Shown: piece after piece, positions 37,121-47,069 of the stretch | Layout: the number at the start of each line of letters is the position of its first letter | Numbering within the stretch: position 1 is the first letter of the stretch | Assembly (NCBI GenBank): GCA_000717735.1 | Contig: JOBE01000060.1 | Span: 1-64,000 of the forward strand | DNA length: 64,000 nt | Source of the DNA: Streptomyces griseoluteus | GTDB lineage: Bacteria > Actinomycetota > Actinomycetes > Streptomycetales > Streptomycetaceae | Direction: 5' to 3' | Position numbers and translations under genes: made by a program | The notes under the pieces: generated by a model | Database searches by the model: none | Seen by the model: the letters and a program-made list of their open reading frames with translations, nothing else | What the model was told of the DNA's origin: nothing

Positions 37121-38205
37121 GAACAGCGCTCGTCATCGGAACCGGACTGATCGGCACCTCCGCCGCGATCGCCCTCGCCGGCCGGGGCGTCACCGTGCAC
37201 CTGCGCGACCACGACCCGGCGCGGGCCCGCACGGCCGCCGCCCTCGGCGGAGGCACCGACGAGGCGCCCGAAGGGCCCGTCGACCTCGCGATCGTCGCCG
37301 TGCCGCCGGCGCACGTGGCCGCCACCCTCGCCGAGGCCATGACCGCCGGGCTCGCCCGCGGCTACCTGGACGTCGCAAGCGTCAAGGGCGGCCCCAAGCG
37401 GGAGCTGGAGGCCCTCGGCCTCGACCTCACCTCGTACATCGGTACGCACCCGATGTCCGGCAAGGAGCGCTCCGGCCCGCTCGCGGCGACCGCCGACCTC
37501 TTCGAGGGCCGGCCCTGGGTCCTCACGCCCGCCCGCGACACCGACACCGAGGTCCTCAACCTCGCCCTGGAGCTCGTCGCCCTCTGCCGGGCCGTCCCCG
37601 TCGTCATGGACGCCGACGCCCACGACCGGGCCGTCGCCCTCGTCTCCCACACCCCGCAGCTCGTGTCGTCGATGGTCGCCGCGCGTCTCGAGGAGGCCGA
37701 CGAGTCCGCCGTACGCCTCTGCGGGCAGGGCATCCGCGACGTCACCCGGATCGCGGCCTCCGACCCGCGCATGTGGATCGAGATCCTCTCCGCCAACCCC
37801 GGCCCCGTCGCCGACGTCCTCTCCGGCGTCGCCGCCGACCTCGACGAGACCGTCCGCGCCCTGCGCTCGCTGCAGTCCGCCGACGAGGACAAGCGCAGGG
37901 ACGGCGCCTCGGGCGTCGAGGACGTCCTGCGCCGCGGCAACGCAGGCCGCGCCCGCGTCCCCGGCAAGCACGGCGCCGCCCCCACGGTCTACGAGACCGT
38001 CGCCGTCCTCATCAGCGACCGGCCGGGCGAGCTGGCCCGGATCTTCGCCGACGCGGGGCGCGCGGGCGTCAACATCGAGGACGTCCGCATCGAGCACGCG
38101 ACCGGCCAGCAGGCGGGTCTGGTCCAGCTGATGGTGGAGCCCTCGGCGGCCCCGGTCCTCGGCAAGGCCCTGCAGGAGCGGGGCTGGGCGCTGCGTACCG
38201 GCTGA
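37117..38205 (+). CDS. tyrA: Prephenate dehydrogenase
   Basis: This 362-residue protein starts at GTG 37117. The Rossmann motif ALVIGTGLIGTSAAIAL lies at the N-terminus. The dehydrogenase core has THPMSGKERSGP and VSHTPQLVSSMVAARL. An ACT domain (VLISDRPGELARIFADAGRAGVNIEDVRIEH, residues ~290-360) provides likely feedback control by tyrosine. It makes 4-hydroxyphenylpyruvate for tyrosine synthesis, paired with aroH. Confidence 0.94.
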   Translation: MRTALVIGTGLIGTSAAIALAGRGVTVHLRDHDPARARTAAALGGGTDEAPEGPVDLAIVAVPPAHVAATLAEAMTAGLARGYLDVASVKGGPKRELEALGLDLTSYIGTHPMSGKERSGPLAATADLFEGRPWVLTPARDTDTEVLNLALELVALCRAVPVVMDADAHDRAVALVSHTPQLVSSMVAARLEEADESAVRLCGQGIRDVTRIAASDPRMWIEILSANPGPVADVLSGVAADLDETVRALRSLQSADEDKRRDGASGVEDVLRRGNAGRARVPGKHGAAPTVYETVAVLISDRPGELARIFADAGRAGVNIEDVRIEHATGQQAGLVQLMVEPSAAPVLGKALQERGWALRTG

Positions 38206-38389
38206 CGGGAACGGTCGGTGCGGGCCCGCGGCCGCGGGCCCGGCCGGCGGGGTGGGGGCGTGCCTGCGGGCCCGGTCCGACGGCGTCGGGGACCGGCTGG
38301 GCCGAACGGGTGCGTGGACTCGGTAACCTTGTGGAGGTCCCTTGCATCTCCGCCGGGTCCCGCCACTCACCCAGGAAGGTGTTCCCACC

Positions 38390-39061
38390 GTGGAATCCGT
38401 GATCGTCGCCATCGACGGGCCCTCCGGCACGGGCAAGTCCAGCACCTCCAAGGCGGTCGCCGCCAAGCTGGGGCTGAGCTACCTCGACACCGGCGCCCAG
38501 TACCGGGCGATCACCTGGTGGATGATCAGCAACGGCGTCGACGTCAGTGACGCCGAAGCCGTGGCGAACGCCGCCGCCAAGCCGGTGATCGTCTCCGGTA
38601 CGGACCCGGCCCGGCCGACCATCACCGTCGACGGCGCCGACGCCGCGGGCCCCATCCGCACCGAAGAGGTCACCTCCAAGGTCAGCGCCGTCAGCGCCGT
38701 CCCCGAGGTGCGGGCGCTCATCACCGAGCTCCAGCGGAGCATCGCCAAGCGCGCCGAGCAGGGCATCGTCGTCGAGGGCCGGGACATCGGCACCACCGTC
38801 CTGCCCGACGCCGACCTGAAGATCTTCCTCACCGCCTCGCCCGAGGCCCGTGCCGCCCGCCGCTCCGGCGAGGTCAAGGGCGCCGACGTGCACGCGACGA
38901 AGGAAGCCCTGATCAAGCGGGACGCGGCCGACTCCAGCCGCAAGACCTCCCCGCTCGCGAAGGCCGACGACGCCGTGGAGGTCGACACCACCGACCTCAC
39001 CCTGGACCAGGTCATCGAGTGCGTCGTCACCCTCGTCGACGAGAAGAGGGCGGCCGTCTAG
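38390..39061 (+). CDS. cmk: Cytidylate kinase
   Basis: This 223-residue protein starts at GTG 38390, behind AGGAAGG; the in-frame ATG 38342 upstream is not needed. The P-loop is VAIDGPSGTGKSSTSKAVA. YLDTGAQYRAITWW, VVEGRDIGTTVLPDADLKIFLTAS and RRSGEVKGADV (LID) follow the family. It phosphorylates CMP and dCMP. It is the first of a chain cmk-plsC-der with one-base or short gaps. Confidence 0.95.
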   Translation: MESVIVAIDGPSGTGKSSTSKAVAAKLGLSYLDTGAQYRAITWWMISNGVDVSDAEAVANAAAKPVIVSGTDPARPTITVDGADAAGPIRTEEVTSKVSAVSAVPEVRALITELQRSIAKRAEQGIVVEGRDIGTTVLPDADLKIFLTASPEARAARRSGEVKGADVHATKEALIKRDAADSSRKTSPLAKADDAVEVDTTDLTLDQVIECVVTLVDEKRAAV

Positions 39062-39705
39062 TGACCGTGCCCTCCGCGAAGGGCGCCGCTGTCGGCCGAC
39101 GCATCGGCATCGGGCTGATGTACGGCTTCTGGAAGCCGCGCGTCCTCGGTGCCTGGCGGGTCCCGGCCGCCGGCCCCGTCATCCTCGCCGTCAACCACGC
39201 GCACAACATCGACGGCCCCATGGTCATGGGCACCGCACCGCGGCCCGTGCACTTCCTCGTCAAGAAGGAAGCCTTCGTCGGGCCCCTCGGGCCCTTCCTG
39301 GAGGGCATCGGGCAGGTCAAGGTGGACCGCGAGAGCACCGACCGGAACGCGATAGGCAACGCCCTGGGCGTCCTGCAGCAGGGCGGCGTCCTCGGGATCT
39401 TCCCCGAGGGCACCCGGGGCGAGGGCGACTTCGCCTCGCTGCGCGTCGGCCTCGCCTACTTCGCCGTCCGCAGCGGTGCCCCGATCGTCCCGGTGGCCGT
39501 CCTGGGAAGCACCGAGCGCCGGGGACGGTTGGTCAAGGCGGCGCCTCCGTTGAGGGGCCGCGTCGACGTCGTCTTCGGTGACGCCTTCGAGGCCGGGGAC
39601 GGATCGGGCCGCCGCACCCGCAAGGCCCTCGACGAGGCCACCGTACGAATCCAGGGGAAGCTCACCGACCACCTGGAAAACGCCAGGCGCCTCACCGGGC
39701 GCTGA
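39061..39705 (+). CDS. 1-acylglycerol-3-phosphate acyltransferase (PlsC family)
   Basis: This 214-residue protein starts at GTG 39061, which shares the last base of the cmk stop. The acyltransferase motifs are NHAHNIDGPMVMG (NHx4D) and FPEGTRGEGDFASLRVGLAYFA. GQVKVDREST matches block II. It should acylate lysophosphatidic acid at the membrane. The cmk-plsC-der order is common in actinobacteria. Confidence 0.9.
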   Translation: MTVPSAKGAAVGRRIGIGLMYGFWKPRVLGAWRVPAAGPVILAVNHAHNIDGPMVMGTAPRPVHFLVKKEAFVGPLGPFLEGIGQVKVDRESTDRNAIGNALGVLQQGGVLGIFPEGTRGEGDFASLRVGLAYFAVRSGAPIVPVAVLGSTERRGRLVKAAPPLRGRVDVVFGDAFEAGDGSGRRTRKALDEATVRIQGKLTDHLENARRLTGR

Positions 39706-39775
39706 GCGAGACTTTGAGTAGTGGGCCCCGCGGCCCGGGGACCCACCGACCACGAATGATCAAGGAACGGACTTC

Positions 39776-41224
39776 ATGAACGACCAGCACGACCACGGAG
39801 CACTTGGCGACGCCGAGTACGCGGAGTTCATGGAGCTCGCTTCGGAAGAGGGCTTCGACGTCGAGGAGGTCGAGGGCGCGATCGAGGAGGCCGGCCACGG
39901 CCCCCTCCCCGTCCTCGCCGTCGTCGGCCGCCCGAACGTCGGCAAGTCGACCCTGGTGAACCGCATCATCGGCCGCCGCGAGGCCGTCGTCGAGGACAAG
40001 CCGGGCGTCACCCGCGACCGCGTCACCTACGAGGCCGAATGGGCCGGGCGCCGCTTCAAGGTCGTCGACACCGGCGGCTGGGAGCAGGACGTCCTCGGCA
40101 TCGACGCCTCCGTCGCCGCCCAGGCCGAGTACGCCATCGAGGCGGCCGACGCCTGCCTCTTCGTCGTGGACGCCACCGTCGGCGCCACCGACACCGACGA
40201 GGCCGTCGTCAAGCTGCTCCGCCGCGCGGGGAAGCCGGTCGTCCTCGCCGCGAACAAGGTCGACGGCCAGTCCGGCGAGGCCGACGCGGCCACGCTCTGG
40301 TCCCTTGGACTCGGGGAGCCCTTCCCCGTCTCCTCGCTGCACGGCCGCGGCACCGGCGACCTCCTCGACGAGGTCCTGAGGAAGCTGCCCGAGGCTCCCG
40401 AGCAGCGCTTCGGCAACGCCGTCGGCGGCCCGCGCCGCATCGCCCTCATCGGCCGCCCGAACGTCGGCAAGTCCTCGCTCCTCAACAAGGTGGCGAACGA
40501 GGACCGCGTCGTCGTCAACGAGCTCGCGGGCACCACCCGTGACCCGGTCGACGAGCTGATCGAGCTCGGCGGCGTGACGTGGAAGTTCGTCGACACCGCC
40601 GGCATCCGCAAGAAGGTCCACCTCCAGGAGGGCGCGGACTACTACGCCTCCCTGCGGACGGCCGCCGCCGTCGAGAAGGCCGAGGTGGCCGTCATCCTCA
40701 TCGACACCACCGACAACATCTCGGTCCAGGACCAGCGCATCATCACGATGGCGGTCGAGTCGGGCCGCGCCATCGTCATCGCCTACAACAAGTGGGACGA
40801 GCTCGACGAGGAGCGCCGCTACTACCTCGAGCGCGAGATCGAGACCGAGATGCAGCAGGTCGCCTGGGCGCCCCGGGTCAACGTCTCCGCGAAGACCGGC
40901 CGCCACATGGAGAAGCTGGTCCCGGCCATCGAGACCGCCCTCGCCGGCTGGGAGACCCGGGTCCCCACCGGCCGGCTCAACGCCTTCCTCGGCGAGATCG
41001 TCGCGGCCCACCCGCACCCGATCCGCGGCGGCAAGCAGCCCCGCATCCTCTTCGGTACGCAGGCGGGCACCAAGCCACCCCGCTTCGTGCTCTTCGCCTC
41101 CGGCTTCCTGGAGGCCGGCTACCGCCGCTTCATCGAGCGCCGTCTCCGTGAGGAGTTCGGCTTCGAGGGCACCCCGATCCACATCTCGGTCCGGGTCCGC
41201 GAGAAGCGCGGCCGCAAGAAGTAA
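39776..41224 (+). CDS. der: Ribosome-associated GTPase Der (EngA)
   Basis: This 482-residue protein has two tandem GTPase domains and a KH-like C-terminal domain. The first G1 is [15 protein letters not shown] with G3 DTGGWE and G4 NKVD. The second G1 is [14 protein letters not shown] with G3 DTAGIR and G4 NKWD. The C-terminal KH segment contains [22 protein letters not shown]. An acidic ~45-residue extension precedes the first domain. It helps mature the 50S subunit. The ATG 39776 start lies 70 bp after plsC. Confidence 0.96.
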   Translation: MNDQHDHGALGDAEYAEFMELASEEGFDVEEVEGAIEEAGHGPLPVLAVVGRPNVGKSTLVNRIIGRREAVVEDKPGVTRDRVTYEAEWAGRRFKVVDTGGWEQDVLGIDASVAAQAEYAIEAADACLFVVDATVGATDTDEAVVKLLRRAGKPVVLAANKVDGQSGEADAATLWSLGLGEPFPVSSLHGRGTGDLLDEVLRKLPEAPEQRFGNAVGGPRRIALIGRPNVGKSSLLNKVANEDRVVVNELAGTTRDPVDELIELGGVTWKFVDTAGIRKKVHLQEGADYYASLRTAAAVEKAEVAVILIDTTDNISVQDQRIITMAVESGRAIVIAYNKWDELDEERRYYLEREIETEMQQVAWAPRVNVSAKTGRHMEKLVPAIETALAGWETRVPTGRLNAFLGEIVAAHPHPIRGGKQPRILFGTQAGTKPPRFVLFASGFLEAGYRRFIERRLREEFGFEGTPIHISVRVREKRGRKK

Positions 41225-41240
41225 CACCGCCTGCTGAGGC

Positions 41241-41293
41241 GGGACACGGCTGAGGGCCGGGGCGCTGATCGCCCCGGCCCTCAGCCGTGTCCC
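41241..41293. terminator. Strong bidirectional terminator after der
   Basis: A perfect 23-bp stem (arms 41241-41263 and 41271-41293) with the 7-nt loop GCTGATC lies between convergent genes. It is the longest terminator stem in the window. Confidence 0.9.
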
Positions 41294-41306
41294 CCGGTGG
41301 TGGTGC

Positions 41307-42455
41307 CTAGTGGCCCCTGCGAGGTCCTGGTGGCAGCGCCGCCTGCGCCTGCGGTTGGGGTTGCTGCGCCGTCCACGCCGGGGGATACGCCGCGGCGTAC
41401 CGCTGCGCGTGTCCGTGTACGCCCGTGCTCAGCGCCGTACCGAAGGCCCGGAAGCTCAACCCCTCCTCGCCGCTGCGGTCACCCGGCAGCGTGCGGAACG
41501 ACCTGCGGTACTCCGAGAACAGGGCGTCGTAGATCGGCGTGGCCGAAGGGCCCGCCGTGACGTCCTGCGCGGGGCGCATCGAAGGGATCTGACTCGGATA
41601 CGGCTGGGGGAAGGGGTCGTATGCGTGCACGTAGGTGCCAACGACCCCGCCGCCCGTCGGATGCGGGCGGCTCTCCGAATGGGGTGCCCGCCGGGGACGC
41701 GGCACGGTCGGAGTCCCCGGTGTGCCCGTGGGACCGGCCGGTCCCACGGGCACACCGGGGAGCTGCTGGCCGATCGAGCCCACCGGGGCGGCGAAGACCA
41801 GCACGGTGTGCGACTTGTTGGCCGCCGCACGCCAGCCCTCGGTCACCTGGAGCGGCTGGTGCGCCTGCCACCAGGCGGCCTGACCGGCGCCGCCGGGACC
41901 CGGCTGGAGGACGGAGTGCAGCTGGCCCATGGCGACCAGGACCGACCAGCCCGGCAGCGCCGCCGGCTTCGCGTTCAGGTCCATGACCTGCTGGAAGCCC
42001 TGGTCGGCGAGGAGCGGCAGGAACTCGTCGGTGAGGCCGTCCGAACCCGGGCGGGCCACGGGGGCGGTCGGCTCCACGACGAGCGCCGGGTGCAGCTCGC
42101 CCTCGATCAGGACGAGACCGCTCGTGACGCCGAGCACGGCCTGCTCGGGGTGGGCGGCGGTGAGCGCGGCTGCGGTGTCCGTCGCCGTGATCGAGGCGAC
42201 GGCTCCCTGGAGCTGCTCCTCGGCGACCCGGACGACCTGCGACGGAATGCAGCTGGCGTGGGCGAACGCCAGGACCGCGGTCTCCTCGCCGACGAACAGC
42301 ACCGTGCTGGTGCGCTCCTGATCGGAGTCCCCCGGCGTGCGGCAGGAGGTGCAGTCGTAGCTGCCCGGGGCGTTGTCGCCGGCGAGCAGCCGGTCCGCTT
42401 CTTCGTCGCCGATCTCGGCGCGTACGTCCTCGCTGACGTCGAGCATGCGCGGCAC
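41307..42455 (-). CDS. Conserved hypothetical protein with Pro/Gly-rich centre
   Basis: This 382-residue protein starts at ATG 42455. Residues 1-215 look globular, with a possible CTSC metal or redox pair at residues ~35-38 (YDCTSCRTPGD) and a VLFVGEETAVLAFAHASCI strand pattern. Residues ~225-275 are Gly/Pro/Val-rich (GVPVGPAGPTGTPGTP). The remainder has SEYRRSFRTLPGDRSGEEGLSFRAFG and an AQ/P-rich tail. No signal or membrane segment is evident. I do not recognise a named family. A perfect 46-nt palindrome lies inside the Gly/Pro segment. Confidence 0.75.
   Translation of the reverse strand: MPRMLDVSEDVRAEIGDEEADRLLAGDNAPGSYDCTSCRTPGDSDQERTSTVLFVGEETAVLAFAHASCIPSQVVRVAEEQLQGAVASITATDTAAALTAAHPEQAVLGVTSGLVLIEGELHPALVVEPTAPVARPGSDGLTDEFLPLLADQGFQQVMDLNAKPAALPGWSVLVAMGQLHSVLQPGPGGAGQAAWWQAHQPLQVTEGWRAAANKSHTVLVFAAPVGSIGQQLPGVPVGPAGPTGTPGTPTVPRPRRAPHSESRPHPTGGGVVGTYVHAYDPFPQPYPSQIPSMRPAQDVTAGPSATPIYDALFSEYRRSFRTLPGDRSGEEGLSFRAFGTALSTGVHGHAQRYAAAYPPAWTAQQPQPQAQAALPPGPRRGH
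41715..41760. repeat. Perfect 46-nt palindrome within a coding region
   Basis: Arms CCCCGGTGTGCCCGTGGGAC-CGG (41715-41737) and their exact reverse complement (41738-41760) abut with no loop. On the coding strand it gives Gly/Pro/Val-rich peptide. Cruciform or hairpin formation is possible. Confidence 0.9.
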
Positions 42456-42660
42456 GGGGGGCTCCCTGGACTCGGTACGGGGGGACGCCGGGCCGTTCCC
42501 GGTCGTCTCATGCCGAGTTCAACGGGTCAGGCTCGGCCGGGGTCACGCGCGGAAGCGAGGCAACTTGCCTCCGGCTCGTGCGCCGGCCCCCGTGACTCCG
42601 ACCGGGTGGGGTGTTGACAGTGTTCCGCGCGGCACGGGCCGGGGGTGCCGGCGGGCTGCC

Positions 42661-43317
<657 letters not shown>

Positions 43318-43324
43318 TCCGCCG

Positions 43325-43969
43325 TCACGTGAGCTCGGCCGGTTCCCCGCTGAACGCGAGGGAGCCGCGCCGCAGCTCGTGCACCAGCGAGCCGGGCGGC
43401 AGCCCGTCCGGTACGCGCTGCTCGGCGAGCACCACCGCGGCCCCGCCCTCCACGGCGAGCGCCGCGAGGCGCCGGTACGTACGGGCCGCGACCGGCGGGG
43501 CCAGACCGAGCGAGGGCTCGTCGACGAGCACCACGCGCGCGTGGGCCGCCAGGAGGGCGCGCGAGAGCGCCAGCATGCGGCGCTCCCCACCGGAGAGGGT
43601 TCCGGCGGTCCGGGACAGCAGGGGGACGAGTTCCGGGTACGGGGGAGCTGCCCCGGGCGCGGAGAGCGCGAGGTTCTCGGCGACCGTGAGGCCCGCGTAC
43701 ACCGCCTCCAGGTCGGGTACGAAGCACAGTCCGCGGCGTGCCCGTTCGTGGGCCCGCAGCCGGGTCACGTCGTCGCCGCGCCACAGGACCCGGCCCGCGG
43801 AGAGGCGCACCGTGCCCGCGAGGGCGCCCAGGGCCGTCGTACGCCCCGAGCCGTTCCGGCCCAGGAGCACGGTGACCGTACCGGCCGGCACGGGCAGGTC
43901 CAGGCCGTGCAGGGCCTCCAGCGGGCCGTAGCGGACCCGTGCGCCGCGCAGGGCCATGGCGAGGGTCAT
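43325..43969 (-). CDS. LivF-like ABC ATPase with Walker A Lys-to-Arg change
   Basis: This 214-residue ATPase starts at ATG 43969, overlapping the upstream fusion gene by 4 bp (ATGA). The Walker A motif reads LLGRNGSGRTT, with Arg43 in place of Lys. The signature GTLSGGERRMLALSRALL and Walker B VVLVDEPSLGLAP are canonical. The switch position is Gln (LAEQR), which is usual for LivF. It is shorter than typical LivF (~235). It pairs with the LivG domain of the fusion in a branched-chain amino-acid-type uptake system. Confidence 0.88.
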   Translation of the reverse strand: MTLAMALRGARVRYGPLEALHGLDLPVPAGTVTVLLGRNGSGRTTALGALAGTVRLSAGRVLWRGDDVTRLRAHERARRGLCFVPDLEAVYAGLTVAENLALSAPGAAPPYPELVPLLSRTAGTLSGGERRMLALSRALLAAHARVVLVDEPSLGLAPPVAARTYRRLAALAVEGGAAVVLAEQRVPDGLPPGSLVHELRRGSLAFSGEPAELT

Positions 43970-46533
43970 GACACGATCCGGCCGCCTTCCATGGTGTGCA
44001 CCGTGTGGGCGATCCCGGCGACCAGGTCCAGGTCGTGCTCGACGACCAGGACCGTCAGGCCGTCGGCGGCCAGCGCGGCGAGGATCCGGGCGAGTGCGGC
44101 CGTCTCGGCGGTGTCGAGACCGGCGGCGGGCTCGTCGAGGAGCAGGGTGTGCGGCTGCCCGGCGAGCGCGCGTGCCAGCTCGACCCGGCGCAGGACTCCG
44201 GTGGGCAGGTCGGCCGCCGGCTCGTGCCGTACCCGTCCGGCGAGCCCGAGCAGCCGGAGGCTCCGCTCGACGGCAGCGGGGTCTGTACGGATCCTGCCCT
44301 GCTCCTGGCCGAGGCGGACGTTCTCCTCGACGGTGAGCGAGGGGAAGACGGCGAGGCGCTGGAACGTGCGGGCGATGCCGAGTCTTGTGCGGGTGTGGGC
44401 GGGGCGGGAGGTGATGTCGGTGCCGTCGAGGGTGACCCGGCCGTGGTGGGGACGGAGGGTTCCGGCGAGACAGTCGAACAGGGTGGACTTGCCGGCGCCG
44501 TTGGGGCCGACGAGGGCGGTGACGCGGGAGGGGGCGAGGCGGAGGGTGACGTCGCTCAGGGCGCTGACCCCTCCGGGGTAGGTGACGGTGAGGTGGTGGG
44601 CGTGGAGCCGTGCGGGTGCGGGGGCGGGTGCGGGGGCCGGTGCGGCGCGGTGGGGGTGCGTCCGGCCTTCGGCCGGACCGGGGTTCCCACGCGCACCACC
44701 CGTGCTGCTTATCGACAGAGGTGTGGGTCTTCCCGTGGGGGGTGCCTCGCCGTCGGCGGCCTTCCGTGAGGGGGCCTTCCGGGGGAGCAGATTCATCAGG
44801 GGCGGGATCCGGCCCGTCAGTGCCGCCAGGAGGCCGAGGAGGAGGGCTGCCGCGCCCGCGTGCGGGCCCGCGTCCAGGGTTACCAGGAGGGTGGCCGCCG
44901 CCAGCGGGGTCAGCAGGCTGTCGGCGCCCAGGACCAGGACCGCGGCGAACCACAGCAGACCCCGCACCGGGTCGTACGCCTCCGGCTCGTAGGCGCGCAG
45001 GCCCATGCCGAGGAGGACGCCGCCGAGGGCCGCCAGGGCCGCGCCCAGGACGAACGCCAGGAGCTTCAGACGGGGGACGGGGACGCCCGAGGCCTCCGCG
45101 CCCGGCTCGTGGTCCCGCAGGGCGGCGAGCGCCCTGCCCGTACGGCCCCGGCGGAGCGCCGCCACCAGGGCCAGGCAGCCCGCCAGGACGAGGAGTTCGA
45201 GGGCGTAGAAGGCGCGGTCGTCGGAGAAGCCCGCCGGGCGGCCGAGGGACAGGCCGGCCGTCGCGTACGGCTGGGTGAGGACGAAGCGGCTCACCGCCAC
45301 CCCCGTCGCGAGGGTCACGAGCGCGAGCGCCAGGCCGTGCCTTCGGATGGCGGGCCGGCCCGTCAGCAGGCCCACCGCGGCCACCAGTGGCACCGCGAGC
45401 CCGAGCGCCACGAGGCCCGGCACCCCACGTGTCGTCAGGAGGGCCGTGAAGAGGGCGCCCAGACCCGCGTACGCCGCCTGCCCCAGGGCGATCTGGCCTC
45501 CCCGTCCCGCCACCACGACCAGGGACAGGAGGATCACCGCGAGCGCCGGGACCTGGATCGCCGTGTGCAGGTCCGAGCCGGCGAACCCGAGCGGGAGGAG
45601 CAGCAGCACGCCCACGACGAGCCACACGCCCCCCGGCACCCGGCCGGAGCGCACCGGCGGCGGCAGCGCGTCCCGGCCCTTGCCGCCGATCCCCGGCAGG
45701 ACGAGCGCCGCCACCAGGAGCGCCACCACGAACAGGTTCGCCCCGACGGCCTGGAGCAGCGCTCCCGCCCAGCCCTCCGGGTGCAGCCGGGTCAGCTGGG
45801 CCTGCGCCACGCCGATCGCGAGCGCGGCGGCCACCGCGACCGGCAGCGACCGCATCCGGGCGATGACCGCGACGGCGATCACCTCGACGACGAGCAGCGG
45901 CATCCCGTACGGGTCGAGCCTCAGGTACGGGGCGAGCAGCACCCCGGTGAGCCCGGCCGTGAACGAGCCGAACGCCCAGCCGGCCGCCGCGACCCGGTCC
46001 GCGTCGATCCCGGACAGCACCGCGAGCGGACGGTTGTCGATCACGGCGCGCAGCTCCCGGCCGAACCGCGTCCACCGGGTCACCGCGCCCACCAGACAGG
46101 CGAGCGCCACCACCGCCCCGAGCTGCGCCCAGGGGTCGTCGCCGAGGAGCACCGGAGCGTCGTCCTGTGCCCCCGGGCCCCACAGGAGCACCGCCGCGCC
46201 CACGAGCAGGACGAAGACGCCGATCGAGGCCACCAGGGTCCGCGCCGGGTCCGCCCCGCGCCGCGCGAGGGGCCGGAACACCGCGCGGTCCAGGACGAGC
46301 CCGACGCCGGGGGCGACCAGCAGGAGGGTGACGAGGGCGCCCAGGGGCAGCGGCCAGTGCCAGACGACGACCAGCTGGCGCAGTACGTACGCGCAGATCA
46401 TGGCTACCGCGCCGTGCGCCAGGTTCAGCACGCCGGTCGCCCGGTGGGTGACGACGAGGCCGATCCCGGTGAGCGCGGCCGCGCTGCCGACCGCGAGACC
46501 GGCGAGCGTCAGCTCGTACGTCAGGGAGGCCAT
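43966..46533 (-). CDS. Fused LivH-LivM-LivG ABC transporter (two permeases plus ATPase)
   Basis: This 855-residue protein starts at ATG 46533 (TGATG with the upstream gene); GTG 46554 is an alternative. Residues ~1-290 match LivH (NLAHGAVAMICAYVL, FGRELRAVIDNRPLAVLSGID). Residues ~300-580 match LivM (GQIALGQAAYAGLGALFTALL and GRALAALRDHEPGAEASGV). A Pro/Ala-rich linker (~590-640) leads to a LivG-type ATPase: Walker A GPNGAGKST (676-684), Walker B LLLDEPAAGLD and switch His VVEHD. The signature position reads LPTGV (776-780) instead of LSxGQ. A normally four-gene complex is thus reduced to two genes. It imports a branched-chain amino acid, amide or urea-like solute. Confidence 0.9.
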   Translation of the reverse strand: MASLTYELTLAGLAVGSAAALTGIGLVVTHRATGVLNLAHGAVAMICAYVLRQLVVVWHWPLPLGALVTLLLVAPGVGLVLDRAVFRPLARRGADPARTLVASIGVFVLLVGAAVLLWGPGAQDDAPVLLGDDPWAQLGAVVALACLVGAVTRWTRFGRELRAVIDNRPLAVLSGIDADRVAAAGWAFGSFTAGLTGVLLAPYLRLDPYGMPLLVVEVIAVAVIARMRSLPVAVAAALAIGVAQAQLTRLHPEGWAGALLQAVGANLFVVALLVAALVLPGIGGKGRDALPPPVRSGRVPGGVWLVVGVLLLLPLGFAGSDLHTAIQVPALAVILLSLVVVAGRGGQIALGQAAYAGLGALFTALLTTRGVPGLVALGLAVPLVAAVGLLTGRPAIRRHGLALALVTLATGVAVSRFVLTQPYATAGLSLGRPAGFSDDRAFYALELLVLAGCLALVAALRRGRTGRALAALRDHEPGAEASGVPVPRLKLLAFVLGAALAALGGVLLGMGLRAYEPEAYDPVRGLLWFAAVLVLGADSLLTPLAAATLLVTLDAGPHAGAAALLLGLLAALTGRIPPLMNLLPRKAPSRKAADGEAPPTGRPTPLSISSTGGARGNPGPAEGRTHPHRAAPAPAPAPAPARLHAHHLTVTYPGGVSALSDVTLRLAPSRVTALVGPNGAGKSTLFDCLAGTLRPHHGRVTLDGTDITSRPAHTRTRLGIARTFQRLAVFPSLTVEENVRLGQEQGRIRTDPAAVERSLRLLGLAGRVRHEPAADLPTGVLRRVELARALAGQPHTLLLDEPAAGLDTAETAALARILAALAADGLTVLVVEHDLDLVAGIAHTVHTMEGGRIVS

Positions 46534-46955
46534 CAGGACGGCCACGGTTCGCACACCGGGCAGGGGGCCAGGGACGCCTTGCCCGCCTCCACCGCGTCCG
46601 CCTTGCCCGCCACCAGCGGGCAGTCCGGCCGGTGCGCCAGGGTTCCGCCGGGGACCCGGAGCAGCGGGCCGTCGGGGGAAGGGGCCGCAGGGTCCGGCTC
46701 AGTCCCGGGCTCGGGGCGGATCGGCTCAGGGCGGCCCGCTTCCGGAGGGCGTACGGGAAGCGCGTACGCCGTCGCCACGAGCACCGCGCCCGCCACGATC
46801 AGTGCCGCTCCCGGCACCGTGCACGAGGCCAGATAGGGCAGCTGCCGCTCCGCGAACCGTTCGCCGGAGATCCCGTACCAGCCGAGCACGCACAGCACCG
46901 CGCCTCCGGCGGTCGCCGCGAGGCCGGCCCACAGCAGGATGCGGGATGTCGGCAC
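46533..46955 (-). CDS. Small membrane protein with Ada-like zinc-ribbon tail
   Basis: This 140-residue protein starts at GTG 46955, behind GGGAGA. Two membrane segments cover residues ~5-27 and ~45-68. After a Pro/Glu linker, the C-terminus reads HRPDCPLVAGK ... LAPCPVCEP, a pattern like the Cys4 zinc site of Ada (HRPxCP...PCxxC). It overlaps the Liv fusion start and so is the first gene of that operon. Role unknown; a regulatory or assembly subunit of the transporter is possible. Confidence 0.75.
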   Translation of the reverse strand: MPTSRILLWAGLAATAGGAVLCVLGWYGISGERFAERQLPYLASCTVPGAALIVAGAVLVATAYALPVRPPEAGRPEPIRPEPGTEPDPAAPSPDGPLLRVPGGTLAHRPDCPLVAGKADAVEAGKASLAPCPVCEPWPS

Positions 46956-47069
46956 GGGGTCTCCCTCGTCTCTTCCCTTCTTCCTTGCACTATGCCCCGG
47001 ATATTGCGCTATGCCCTGATCCGTCCCACCCTGGAAGCATCCGGCCGTACGGCCCCTGAGGGACACCCG

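Noticed and set aside
46632..47069. Upstream extension of the lipoprotein at 47070
   Set aside because: It reads antisense through the zinc-tail membrane protein and would bury the signal peptide.
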